A DNA stretch of 64,000 nucleotides from NCBI RefSeq assembly GCF_030463565.1, contig NC_134652.1:11943397-12007396 (forward strand). Reading direction: 5' to 3'. The DNA comes from Pelecanus crispus (taxonomy: Eukaryota; Chordata; Aves; Pelecaniformes; Pelecanidae). Of this stretch, positions 47,948 through 58,300 are shown piece by piece. Each line of letters starts with the position of its first letter. The stretch's first letter is position 1. The notes beneath the pieces were generated by a model. That model made no database searches, was not told where the DNA came from, and saw nothing but the letters and a program-made list of their open reading frames with translations. Position numbers and translations under genes: made by a program.

Positions 47948-48170
47948 CAACCCCGGCTGCGTGGACACCCCCGCCCTTCGCCCCCTGCCCCCCCCCCCCC
48001 GCCCCGCGCCGCGCCCGGCTCCGCGCTCCTACTGCGCCGCTGCCCGGGCCGGGGCCGGGCGGCAGCGGCCGGGGGGCTGCGGGCTCCCGCGGCTCATGCT
48101 GGGCTCTGCCGCCGGCAGCCGCTGAGCGGGGCGCGGAGCGGGGCCGGGGCTGCAGCCGGCGGCGGCTGCT
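47948..48170 (-). other. ADRA2A: Predicted 5' UTR of ADRA2A
   Basis: Extent inferred from a TATA box at 48195-48200, which would place the start of transcription about 25-32 nt downstream, near 48170. The leader is extremely GC-rich. It has a run of 13 C on the + strand (G in the RNA) at 47988-48000, which should form strong structure or a quadruplex just ahead of the start codon. It contains one AUG besides the main one, the upstream ORF at 48029-48097. No splice sites are needed to reach the coding exon. Confidence 0.55.
48029..48097 (-). promoter_or_regulatory. Upstream ORF (22 codons) in the ADRA2A leader
   Basis: The minus-strand ATG at 48097 opens a 22-codon frame closed by TAG at 48029, about 80 nt before the receptor AUG. 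Its context is good (A at -3, 'cccagcATGA'). The receptor AUG at 47947 has T at -3 and T at +4, which is weak. The predicted peptide is basic and proline/arginine/alanine-rich. By analogy with the inhibitory leader peptide of the beta-2 adrenergic receptor mRNA, it may damp translation of the receptor; this is inference. It depends on the promoter placement being right. Confidence 0.5.
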
Positions 48171-48194
48171 CTGCCTCGCCCGCCGCCGAGCCGC

Positions 48195-48200
48195 TTTATA
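48195..48200 (-). promoter_or_regulatory. TATA box of ADRA2A
   Basis: Minus-strand TATAAAG lies in an otherwise GC-rich stretch, 248 bp upstream of the coding ATG. It is the only canonical TATA motif correctly oriented and close to the gene inside the CpG island. A weaker CATAAAGA lies further upstream near 48573. A TATA-driven start would fall near 48165-48175. Confidence 0.65.
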
Positions 48201-48220
48201 GCCCCGGATCAGGCCGGGGC

Positions 48221-48240
48221 TGCCGCGTCAGCCCCACGTG
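48221..48240. promoter_or_regulatory. Proximal promoter E-box with CRE-like half-site
   Basis: A palindromic CACGTG E-box (48235-48240) sits inside GCCCCACGTGGGG. Next to it is GCGTCA (TGACGC on the gene strand), a CRE/ATF-like half-site. Both lie 20-45 bp upstream of the TATA box, the usual place for proximal activator sites. Likely binders are bHLH (USF/MYC type) and CREB/ATF factors; this comes from motif identity alone. Confidence 0.4.
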
Positions 48241-48256
48241 GGGAGCTGCCCCCGGT

Positions 48257-48360
48257 GCGCGCACACACACCCGGACACGCACAGACGCTCACACACAGAC
48301 ACGCTCCCCGCACACCCTCCGCTCCCCCCCCCCGACACGGACACACGCGCCCCCCGCCCC
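48257..48360. repeat. Degenerate CA-rich tract at the ADRA2A promoter
   Basis: Interrupted ACAC/CACG runs (gcgcacacacaccc, cacacacagacacgc and similar) with CpG insertions start just upstream of the E-box and continue ~100 bp. It looks like an old, interrupted dinucleotide repeat with alternating purine-pyrimidine (Z-DNA-prone) sequence. Confidence 0.6.
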
Positions 48361-48572
48361 ACGCACACGCTCTCTGCTCGGCCCCTCCTGCACTTCGCGC
48401 ACCCGCTCACCCCCTGGCACCTCAGCCCTTCCCCACGCACCCCCAGCCCCGCGGTCTCGCCCAGCCCGGATCCCCGCCCAGCCCACGCCGGGAGCGGCTT
48501 CAGCCCGCCCGGGGAGCGAGCGGGTCCCACCCGCGGGGGGGATGCGGCGGGGGGAGCGGCGGCAGAGCGCGT

Positions 48573-48600
48573 CTTTATGGGCGTGGGCGGGCGTGGGCAG
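48573..48600. promoter_or_regulatory. EGR/GC-box cluster upstream of ADRA2A
   Basis: An exact EGR1-type motif GCGTGGGCG (48581-48589) is followed directly by a near-copy GCGTGGGCA (48591-48599), overlapping GGGCGG GC-boxes. It lies about 400 bp upstream of the predicted start of transcription and suggests Sp1/EGR family input. Motif evidence only. Confidence 0.35.
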
Positions 48601-48819
48601 GGGAGCGCCCGCCGTCCAGGCGCTGCGCAGCCCGCGGGGCTCGGGGCACGCACCGCTCCTGCCGCCGCCGCCAGCCGGGGCCGCGCTGGGGTGGAAGCAG
48701 CCGGCCCGTCCCGCGTGTGCGTGGGGGGCACCGGCGGGCTCCCGCCGCGGGGGTGCGGCCGCGCTGGCTGGGAGCCCCGAGGGCAGCGCTTCGCCCACGG
48801 CCCCGCCTCACCCGCGGGG

Positions 48820-48849
48820 CGGCTGGGCTGGGCTGGGCTGGGCTGGGCT
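48820..48849. repeat. Pentanucleotide microsatellite (GGGCT)n, about 6 copies
   Basis: Six tandem GGGCT/GGCTG units inside the CpG island upstream of the ADRA2A promoter. The G-triplet spacing on one strand could support a G-quadruplex. Confidence 0.85.
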
Positions 48850-48880
48850 CCCGGGGCCACGGCGGGGCGGAGCGCGGGCA

Positions 48881-49012
48881 GGGACCCCCCCGGGGCACAG
48901 GGGACCCCCCCGGGGCACAGGGGACCCCCCCCCCCCCCCGGGCACAGGGGACCCACCCCCGGGGGCACACGGGACCGCCCCCCCGGGGCACAGGGACCCC
49001 CCCCCCCCGGGC
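48881..49012. repeat. GC-rich minisatellite, 20-27 bp unit, about 5-6 copies
   Basis: The unit gggacccccccggggcacag (20 bp) occurs exactly at 48881-48900 and 48901-48920. Copies with a longer C tract follow at 48921-48947, 48948-48970 and 48971-48993, then a partial copy. Copy-length differences come mainly from the C/G run. Each unit is partly self-complementary (GGG...CCCC / GGGG). It lies 0.7-0.85 kb upstream of the predicted start of transcription. Confidence 0.85.
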
Positions 49013-49120
49013 CGGGCGCTGCCGCCGTGGCGGGCGGCGGCCGCGGGCAGCGCGGGGGGGCAGCGGCACCTGCTGGCCGCGGCGCCGCACTGCACCCACC
49101 GCCCCCCGCCGGGGCTGCGC

Positions 49121-49143
49121 GCCGGGCCGGGCCGGGCCGGGGC
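49121..49143. repeat. (GCCGG)n microsatellite
   Basis: Four tandem GCCGG units at the outer edge of the CpG island. Simple-sequence expansion in GC-rich DNA. Confidence 0.75.
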
Positions 49144-49350
49144 TGGGCACCCCCCGAGGGGGGTCAGGAGCAGCCCCGGCACCCCGCTCCGCAGGCAGGG
49201 GGACGGTCCTGCCTCTCCCTCTCGGCCTGGCCCCGGGGCGGGCGGGAGCAGCCCCCACGAAGGGGAGTGATGGGGCCGAGCAACCAGGGGTGGGGCCAGC
49301 CCCCCAGCTGGCTCGGCCCCTCCGGCCTCGCAGCACCCACGAGGGCTCCC

Positions 49351-52300
49351 ATCCCACAGCACCAGAGCCAGCAGACTTCCTCCTAGGCCCCCCTCGCTTC
49401 CTCCCCCCTGCTCCCCGCTAGCTCTCCCCAGCCACACGGGCCGGAGGAAAGGATGTGGGCAGCGGGCCCAGGCGGGCAGCTGCCCCCACGCCCTGCCCTG
49501 TGGGGTGCCCTGGCCTTGGGGAGCGTGCCCAGGCGCTCCCCCCAGAACACAGGGCTGGCATCACCCACCTGCGCGGCTGCAACAGCAACGCGGGACCTTT
49601 TTAATAGCGCAAGAGCCATAGTGACGTACCTGGTAGCCCGCCCGGCCCCCAAAGCTGTCAGCACTCGGCACGTACAGATTACTCACCCGTGCAGCGCACG
49701 GACTCCAGCCCTGATCCTCTCGCTCACCGTCTCTTCTCCCTCATTTTCAGATGGCTCCAACGATGCTCGCTTGGTGCTCCAGATTCAGGCAGCTCTCAAT
49801 TAATCGCAGTGCTGAGCGCTCGGGCCAATGAACGTATTTCCTCTGCGAGATGGAGGAAGCCCTGTCATCTTTGTCCCTGCGCCACACACCGTGTTATAAG
49901 CCAGGCCCAGGAACGATGATGCCCGGGAGAGAGGGAGCAGGAGCGGGAGAGACAGGGTCTGGGAGCCAGAGAGCACAGCCTCTGGGGCTGGCACGGGGCC
50001 AAGTGAGGGAAAAGGAGGGGGAACCCTCCTGTTGAGCAAGGGAGCGCAGGACCCACTGTGCCGGTTCGCCTGGGAAAAGGACGATCTGCAGGGAGTGACT
50101 TAAAACCTGTAAATTGGACCCAAGATGACTGACATGCACGCACAAAAGGTCTCAGTCTGAGAGTAACGCGATGTATAACCACAGACTTCACTGCAAGGGG
50201 CAAGTAGAGACACAAAGGATGAAGGGACTCACCTAAGTCTATGGCAAGGCCAGATGGGAGGTCAAGGAGATGCTGGGCATCGTGAACATCTCCCGCCTTC
50301 TGCGCGTTGCTGGGGACCTATGCACTCTGCAGGAGGACGCGTAGCTCTGCCCAGCAGCGATCTTCCTCTCTCTCAGATGTGGGATCCGCAGGAGCTTGAG
50401 ATCACCCCTGGCAGAGGCCTCCTTGGTCACTGCTTGGATGGAAGGACCCGGAGAGAGGGAGGGTGCCGGCCATGCCCTGCCTGACGTGGATAACCCCTTC
50501 TCAGAGCAGTTTGACCTCAGCTGTAACAGCACACCTGCGCTAAGGCCATCACGGGCCATCCAAGATGCTTTCTCCAGATCTGGGCTGGTGCCTTTCTGGA
50601 AACACCCTGCGTGCCCCCATGCTCCCTGCAAAGCCAAAAGCTGCGTTCAGAGAGCGGATTTAAATAACAAAACATGACAAGCTGCCTTGATTTTCTGTCT
50701 CCTTTTGTGGCTGGACACCCTCAGTCCACCCACAGCTAAACCCAGCCAACAACATCACTCCCAAGCCAGCGCGTCGCAAAAGCAGTGCTTTGATCAGGAC
50801 TCTTTGCTGGGACAAAGAGTGCAAGGGGGACACGCGAGGCCAAAAGTCTGAAGAAAAGGGTTTGTTCCAGAAACCCACTGGAGAGCGAGCTCTCTGCAAG
50901 CAGGGGACAGCTGTGATGGCCTTGTATTCATCTCAGAGAGAGAAAACCTGCCTTATCAAAGGCGCCTTCCTTGCACCGCCACCATTGTCGTGTGTGTGAT
51001 GTCTCTGTAATTTTATTGGCACCAGCAGCGCTCAGCGCTGTCTGCAAAGTGACTCGGAAACGCCAAGTGTCTCCTTTATTTTCCCTGCAGGTCATCTCGT
51101 GGCTCTGCCCAATTCTTGAGATGAAAGGCGGTCAGAAACTGCTGGGGCTGGCAAGGACCCTTAAGATCTCACACAACAACCCACGGCACACACTGTCCTA
51201 CAGGACAGCCGCCTTTACGAGCCTATACCATGCTTGATGATAATTTGTAATATTCATAAAGCCTCAACTCCCAGAGTCCTGGGATTAGGCAAGAAACTTG
51301 AATTTGTAGCCCCCAGAAGACTGGAGAAAAGCTTCAGGGGAAAAAAAAAAAGCTAGTAAATAAAATTTTCATATCAATCCCCTGGCATTTGCATCCAGAT
51401 GCTCAACTTTTGAATGCGTGCTGCTGACGGCATTGATACGAGTTAAAAGGAGACTGCAGTTCGAACTCAGTCAACAAGTGCGTGACGAGACAGCCCGGAA
51501 AACAGCCTGTTCTCTGGCGGCATCGCACTCCAAAGAGCTGCAGGAGCCTGCCCTTTCCCCGGGAAAGCAGCCTGCTTTCTCAGCAGAGCCCCGCGAAAAG
51601 CCGGCCTCGCCAGGCGAGGGGGGCAGCCTGGGTGCGCACTAATGAGCGAGGCTGAAGGCTATCCATCCTCCTCTGTCAGCTCCCCCTCCACCAGCCGCCA
51701 TCCCAGGCGGGCAGCGATGCCCTTTCGGAGGCACAGCGGTGAAGTTTGCGCTCAGCACACGTACCTCGAGTTCATCCCTCGCAAACGAGCTGACCTTTAC
51801 AGCTGGTTTCGGGTCATTAATTAGGCACGCTGCTTCATGTTTATACATCTCTTCCGCCTGCCGGCTCCGACATCGCTTCCAGCATCGCTTCGAGCAGCGC
51901 GGGGGGAGCCGGGACCACCCTCCCCTGCTGCCTCTCGGGGAGAGGGAGCTGAGATGTTCACGGGGTCTCAGGGCTGCTCACAGCACAGAGCAAATCACAT
52001 ACAGGGAGATAATCTCTGGAAAGAATCGCTATGGTAATAAGGCTGCAAAATGTGTGTTTTGAACAAGCAGCCCCAGGAATTGTTTATTTCCAGAAGAGCA
52101 GTGAGATTCTGGCAGGGAGAAAAGTAACAAGAGCTGCTGAAGGACCGAGACTTGCTTTTCGGACAGGGTGGTTCAGGGTTACAAAAGCCGGCCAAACCTA
52201 AGGCTAGCTCAAGGCGTTGCAGCACACGCTCCTGGGGGGACCACATGAAAGGGCAACCACTAGAACAAGGTGCCGAAATTATTTCTCAGCAGAAGCTTTC

Positions 52301-55300
52301 AAGAGCAGCTCTGTGCCGACCGGGCACAAGCCATCAAAGAGCAGAGCCTTGGGCTGGGAGCCGTGGGTGCTCTGCGACCAGAGGTAAACAGCAGTCACAG
52401 TTTGCTTTGTGTTAGGAGAGCTGTGGTTTGCTCGTTTGCACTGATCTCAATATTTGCATATCCATGGCAGGAAGCCCTTGTTGTAGCTGTGGATTTTGCT
52501 CATGCTACCGGGTGTATTTGAATAAATCAAAGCAGGGTGTCTTTCAGGACGATTTGCTTTAGTAACTGGGCTCCGTTGGAGGTAACGCACTGAAATCCCG
52601 TGGCTCATAACACCCCGTGGCCTAACAACGGAATAGCCCTTCACAGCAGCTTCGAGTTGGCCAGTTTTCCTCCAGGCCCAGGACAAGCTATGCAGAGATG
52701 CACCCAAGTCACACAAAAAAACCACTGTAGGAGCTACCGAGAGAAGAGGCACAGACCTTCTGCAGGCAAACCTGGCACTGCTGGGCATATGATGGTGCTG
52801 CTGCAAAGTAATACAGCAAGCACACCATCCGTTTCCAGGGAGGTGTCTCAAATGCTGTGACTGATATTTTCCTTTTGTTTTAAAAAATAATTTAAAAAAA
52901 AAAAAATCATCAGAACTGTGGCTGGTCTGGCCGTCCCTCCAGCTGCTTTGGGACCCCAGGCACTTTCCCTCCTGCACACACACACAAACCCACAGCCCTT
53001 CCTTTCCCCGTCTGCCGCTGTGCGTGCGGGTTTGGCTCTTTTCATAGATCTCACAACAACGGCTTCTGCAGAGCCATGTTTTTCAGTAGAGTTTGTCTGG
53101 ACTCAGCTGCTGGATGTACTTTTCTGAGTTATTTGAATAAACCAGTAGGAAATGGCTAGCTGCGACAGCGGTGTGTGCTAGCACCTAATCCCCTTGCGAG
53201 CAGGGATGCTGCCACGGTATCAGATGTTCAGAGGGGAAGGAAAGGAGGCATGCTGAATATTACCTACGGTGGCAACTCTTCACTAACCCCCATCTGCGGA
53301 GAGCTGGCTCTAACCAGCACAAGATGGATCCTGTATGACCACCTGCTCCTCCGGTGCTTTTTTGCAAACAGCTTGAAAGCTCTGCTTGCGTCTCCTCATT
53401 AGCTGGAGTTTAGGTTGCCTGCCCTGTTCGGCAGGATTTTAACTACCGGGTTTGATTGTACAGCCCTAAACCAACAGCCAAGAGAAACATTTCCGTGCTA
53501 CAGATTATAGCGTGGCAGAGTTGGGGGTGAGGCTGAGCCACAGGGACTGCACTCTTGCGAGCCTCTGGTTTATTTATTCATTATTTTCCCTCTTTTGCTT
53601 CCGCCTGGTGTCATGGTTAAAGACGACATTAAAGTCTCGTTTCAGCTCTGCAGGAGGAATGATGCACAACAAGAAACCTCCCCAGCTGTCTGCACGTCAC
53701 TGGCCTTGTGCCTCTCAGGCACTTTGTGCCTATGGGAGAGAGAAATGTGCATTTTTCCTCTGTAGCATCCACAAGTACATATACGCATGTGTTCCTCCGT
53801 GCCAAACACCGGCAAGTGTGTTCTTATGCAGTCCAATTTTCTTTATCCAGTTCCCTATCTGGGAATCCTCCCTCCTCGCTGCATCCTGCAACACGGCTAG
53901 AACTAAACACCTGTGGGGCCATCCCATAGCGCAGTGGAGCAGCTCTATCCCACTCCCCCGGCTTTCCATCCTGCTGGCTTACAAGATCGATTCCCCTGAA
54001 ATTAGGCAATAAGGGCAGAAACAGAATAAAAAACAAACCAAACAGACTATGGACCATCCCTAATATATTACAGGGAGCTTCTGTATCGCTCACCGTCAGT
54101 CCCTCACTCAGGGGACTGACTCACTGCCTCCCATAAAACCCTTTACCAGACTATGATGGGCTTTTCCATACATATAGGACCATATAGCCAAAACACAGCA
54201 AAAACACAGCCAAGCCCTTCCAGTCCTGGCCAGAGGAAGGGTAGGTGATACCCCCCACCCTCCGGCACCGCTGCCTCCCAGAGGCTCCCCCCCACAGCCC
54301 TGCTCCGGTGGGCGCTCCCTGATCCGCTCCAGTGCAAAGGCAGCCAGCTCCCCCCTGCAGAGATGCCCCAGCGAGGAATAACCAAGCCAGGAGCACGGCC
54401 ACGATCCCGGGGCCGGCAGGGCGCTGCCATCAGCCGCTCCAGCCGGCCACAAAGGGAAGAGCTGCCCAAGCCTGCACCGCAAGCAGAGGCAGTACAGAAG
54501 TGGCCAGAAGGGGTTTTCTAACCAGAGGAAGAGCAGGTAGTCCTGGGCATGCAAGAGGTGCCCAGGCCAGCATTCAGAGAGGAGAAAGGTTGGGCGCTGC
54601 TAACTTTCCTTGTAACCTTCCCTAAATGAAACTAATCAAGTTGTTGCACCTCAACACGTTACCTTTCATCAACAGAGCCGGCCCACGTTTAAGGCAAAAT
54701 TGAGGCTACCTCACTTTAAAGGATTTAATTTCCCAACTGGGAGAGGTTAACATTCAATTACTCAGCTGAGAAGTAACTCGTTCATTCAAGTTTCACTCCC
54801 TAGGGCCCGCACATATGTCTCTGCCCTCTCCCTCCCCATTCTTCACCATCTCCATCTGAGACTGACACAGTGACGCTACCTTAGGGCCACTGGCTGCAGT
54901 CAGCAATATTTGTTCAACCCCTCTTGCAAAGGCAGAAGTGCCCCAGGTGAGCTGTAACTCTCCGGTTCGTTGCACATCCCCAGCAAGCTCCTTTGACACA
55001 GCCAGAGCAAAGCTTCCAGCAAAGCAAATAGCTCTGAAAAGAGAGGGTACAACAGAGAGCAGCCAAGCAGGGATTGAAGGTTGCGATTCCCACTTGGCAA
55101 GGTGTGGGTCTCGCAGCAGGTTCAGGTCATCATGGGAAAGGGGGATTGCATCATACATGCCCTTCAAAAACCAGCCCACAGCAAGCTGCTACCGCAGGAG
55201 GCAGCCTTCCATGCACGCTTGCAAAAGGCAGGTTTGCTGTCTGCGGTTAACCCGGTTTATGTCTCTAAATGAATCCAGGGTGGCAGCACTAGAGCTAAAA

Positions 55301-58300
55301 AGAACAAAGAGCTGGGGTGGCAGCAGCAGTTCTCGAAGGTCGAGCTGTATAAAAAGTCCAAGGGATAATTGCCCGAGATAGCCAGGTTCCCAGAAAGCAG
55401 AGCACGTAAGCGTGGTTTCACAGGGAGGGAGGCCGCCAGGGAATGCAGCAAGACTTTCCATGTTTTCCCTTATTACTTATTTCACCATCTAGTGGCAAAA
55501 GCAAATAACGCTGAGAAGCCATCCAGGAGCTGCAGCCAGCTCTGGAAGGAGACCTCTCTTTGCACCAGCTTCTCCCACTTACACCCACAGCTGCTTGGGC
55601 TGGGGATGCAGAGGAGGACATGGGGGAGCATCCAGCACCCCGCAAGACCCCCCAGTCCTAAATCATGGCCCTGTAATAAAGGGTCTGCACAGGCTGACTC
55701 CCATCCCAGGACCCTCTGCCCACCTCTGTGCCGCTGTGTCCCTGCTGCCCCTCCACCCCAGCTGTAACCCACAGGCTGCTGTAGCTTCTCCCCCCAGGCG
55801 CCGGTAACCACCTCCCACCCTCCTGCCCTCCAGCCTCTACCCAAAACCGCCTGGCTCACCCTGGGGAAGCACCAGCCCCAGCTCGCAGGGGGACAGTAAG
55901 CAAAGACAGCTGCAGAAGAGCAGCACAGGGCAGGGCAAACTCAGGTCTCCCAGTGATCAACGCCAGCTTAGCTAAAGGCACAGGCTGAGATAAGCCCCCA
56001 GGAAAAAGATGTCAGGGTGAGCAGGGTCGTCCTGACTTGAGGCTTTTCCTTCCCCACCTCAGCCGAACCGTTTGCCAGGGCTGCGGTGAGTGGAGGAGTA
56101 CAGGTGTTGGAAAGGCCTTCAAGGAAAAGCCTTTACTGTGGACTCAGCCTGGTGTTACAAGCACCTGCGGTGCTGGGGAGAGCTTGCCCTCACCAGCTCT
56201 CTTAGAGGCGTTTTCTCCCCATGCTGCCCCTTTGCCGTCGGGCCATGCGGCAGGGGACGTGTCCCCCAGGGCCAGGTGCTCTTCCCGCACCCCGGCCACA
56301 ATCCGCCCGCTCGCACACGGCAGAAAGGTTTGCACGTGGATCTGCTCCATGGGAGGGAAGGAGCGGGGACCTGCCTCTGGGGGGACTTCCCGGAGAGGAG
56401 AGCTCACACAGCACGTGCAGCCCTCGGAGCGGGGCCAGGGACTGCCCCACGTTCGAACTCCAGCTGCCGGATGGCCCAACACCTTCCCGGCCTGCGTGAC
56501 GATAGCCAGGCGAGCAGAAAGCCGACAGAAACGTTCGTCATCCGGTGGGCCCAGGAAGGAGGGTTCTTCTCTCCAGAGCCAGGGTTTCCATCCTCACAGT
56601 GGTTTGCAGATCCTGCATGCAACGTGCCGCAAAGGGAAATCCATCATTGTTACTGCGCTCATTCCCTCGTTGCCTACAATACAATTATCCCTATGCAGAT
56701 TGCAAAGTACAATGGCTTTTTTCCTGAGAGGCTCAAATTAAGTTTAGACACCAGCTTTTGATTTATTTGCTTATTCAGCACTGTCAGTTGCTTTTCAGCA
56801 ATACAAAATAGCTCCCTCCCCCAGGAAACATTTATCCTGTCTGGGAATACTGTACCGAGGGTGCTAATGTGTAATCAGGAGAAAGCACTTAGAGAAGGCA
56901 GGCTGATATACTAGATGCTGAGAGAAGAGGTATAATACATCTCCACTTGCTTTTTCAATTCTGATTTTCCTTTTCCCTGGAAACATCCTAGGCAGCAAGG
57001 AAAATTCCTGCCATACAAAATTCAAGAGCAAAATAATCCATGTCTTTCCCTGAAGTGGCACAGAAAACTAAGCACATACCAACAGGCATTAATCTCTGCT
57101 GCTACAAACAAAACTCTCATGGGTTTTTGGTTGTTTTTTTTTTCTTGCCAAGAAGTAATTTTCAACCCTGTGCAGAGCAATGCCAGCAAAATCTTCTGCC
57201 ACAGTTTTGTCTTTACGCTCAGATGAAGGATACTGCAGGTCAGTGGTCTCACGGGCACAGGATGCCAACCCCATCCTCACAAGGCTTGATGTCTTTAATG
57301 CCCTCTGCCACTCCAAGAGCAAGTGATGGGAGCTATGGCTGACAGGAGAGAATGGAGAAATCTCTACTATTTCATGGACAATTCTGCTATTCAGCTGTCA
57401 GCACCAGTTAAATGCAAGGGCAGAAGGATTGAAAGGGAAAGCAAACTTTGAGAGAAACACTGGAGCTCCCCTACAGACAGGGAGCATTGAACCCACCCTG
57501 AACTCTTCTTTCCACTTGTTGAGGCCAAGCCATTTGCTGGGTCACAACCGCAAAGAAGTGGAAATTGCTGTAGAGCATCCAAGCATTACTGGAAGTGTAG
57601 TCCCAGTGCAATCAGACACATCGAGAAGAAAGCAGCACAACGGAAATCTCAAGACTTAACAGCACCCTTTCAGTTCAGCTAGGCTAAAAATATCCCCCAG
57701 CTCCTCAAAAAGGCAGCTCATTGCAGATCTGAACTGGCTTTGATCAACAGCCCCTCAAAACTTTTGTTGAGGAGACCTTCCTCGCTGCCCAGCAGACAAG
57801 GTGTATGGGATCCCACCCACCCAGCCAGCCAGGAACCAGGCTCAGATCCTACCGAGGAGAGTTCCCAGTGTCTCCGAGCATTGGGACACCTCGCCAGGCC
57901 AGCAAAGTCCTCTGGAGTTGAAGTCACTGAAGATCACCATTGATCTTCTCAATCACTACAATCCAATCTCAATTTTCCTTAAGCAGAGCTAGAGACAGGA
58001 GTGGTAAAAAGCAATCGTGGCAACTTTAACAAATATCTTAAGATAATCTAAACTTTTTAACATTTCTGGGGAATTAAATGTCTGTATGAAATGAGAATGT
58101 CATTTCCTTATTAATAGTTCAAGAACAATTTAATTGTGGGAGCATGTGGGTTTTCCTAAAGCAAAAGCAATGGGTATTATTAAGCATTACACATATTTCA
58201 GAACTCCTTACAGACTGCCAAGTCCTCTGTATCACTTCAAAAACTAAGACATTCATCCTTATTCCTAAATGGTTTGGAGCAAAGATTGGCCACAGAATTG

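Larger units (their letters stand above)
47780..49350. promoter_or_regulatory. CpG island covering the ADRA2A promoter and 5' coding end
   Basis: Sequence changes sharply to very high G+C with dense CpG (runs such as gccgcgggcagcgcgggg) compared with the AT-rich flanks. The core spans the N-terminal coding region, the leader, the TATA box and about 1.1 kb upstream. Moderately high GC also extends through the rest of the coding exon to ~46800. Long overlapping open frames on both strands here come from stop-codon scarcity in GC-rich DNA, not from genes. Confidence 0.85.

Noticed and set aside
47948..47968. Seven-codon N-terminal extension of ADRA2A starting at GTG
   Set aside because: The codon at 47968 is GTG, not ATG. 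Vertebrate initiation there is very unlikely, and the human protein as recalled aligns from the ATG at 47947.
47783..49421. Long open frames (382-495 codons) on the + strand over the ADRA2A promoter, and 169-260 codon frames on the minus strand
   Set aside because: They lie in CpG-island DNA where stop codons are rare, overlap each other in several frames, are Pro/Arg/Gly/Ala-rich and show no domain.
51455..51470. tRNA B-box-like GTTCGAACT
   Set aside because: No A-box at the right distance and no cloverleaf arms around it.
56037..56761. Overlapping 234- and 223-codon + strand frames
   Set aside because: Two frames open over the same GC-rich patch, with low-complexity Ser/Pro/Gly/Arg products; chance frames.
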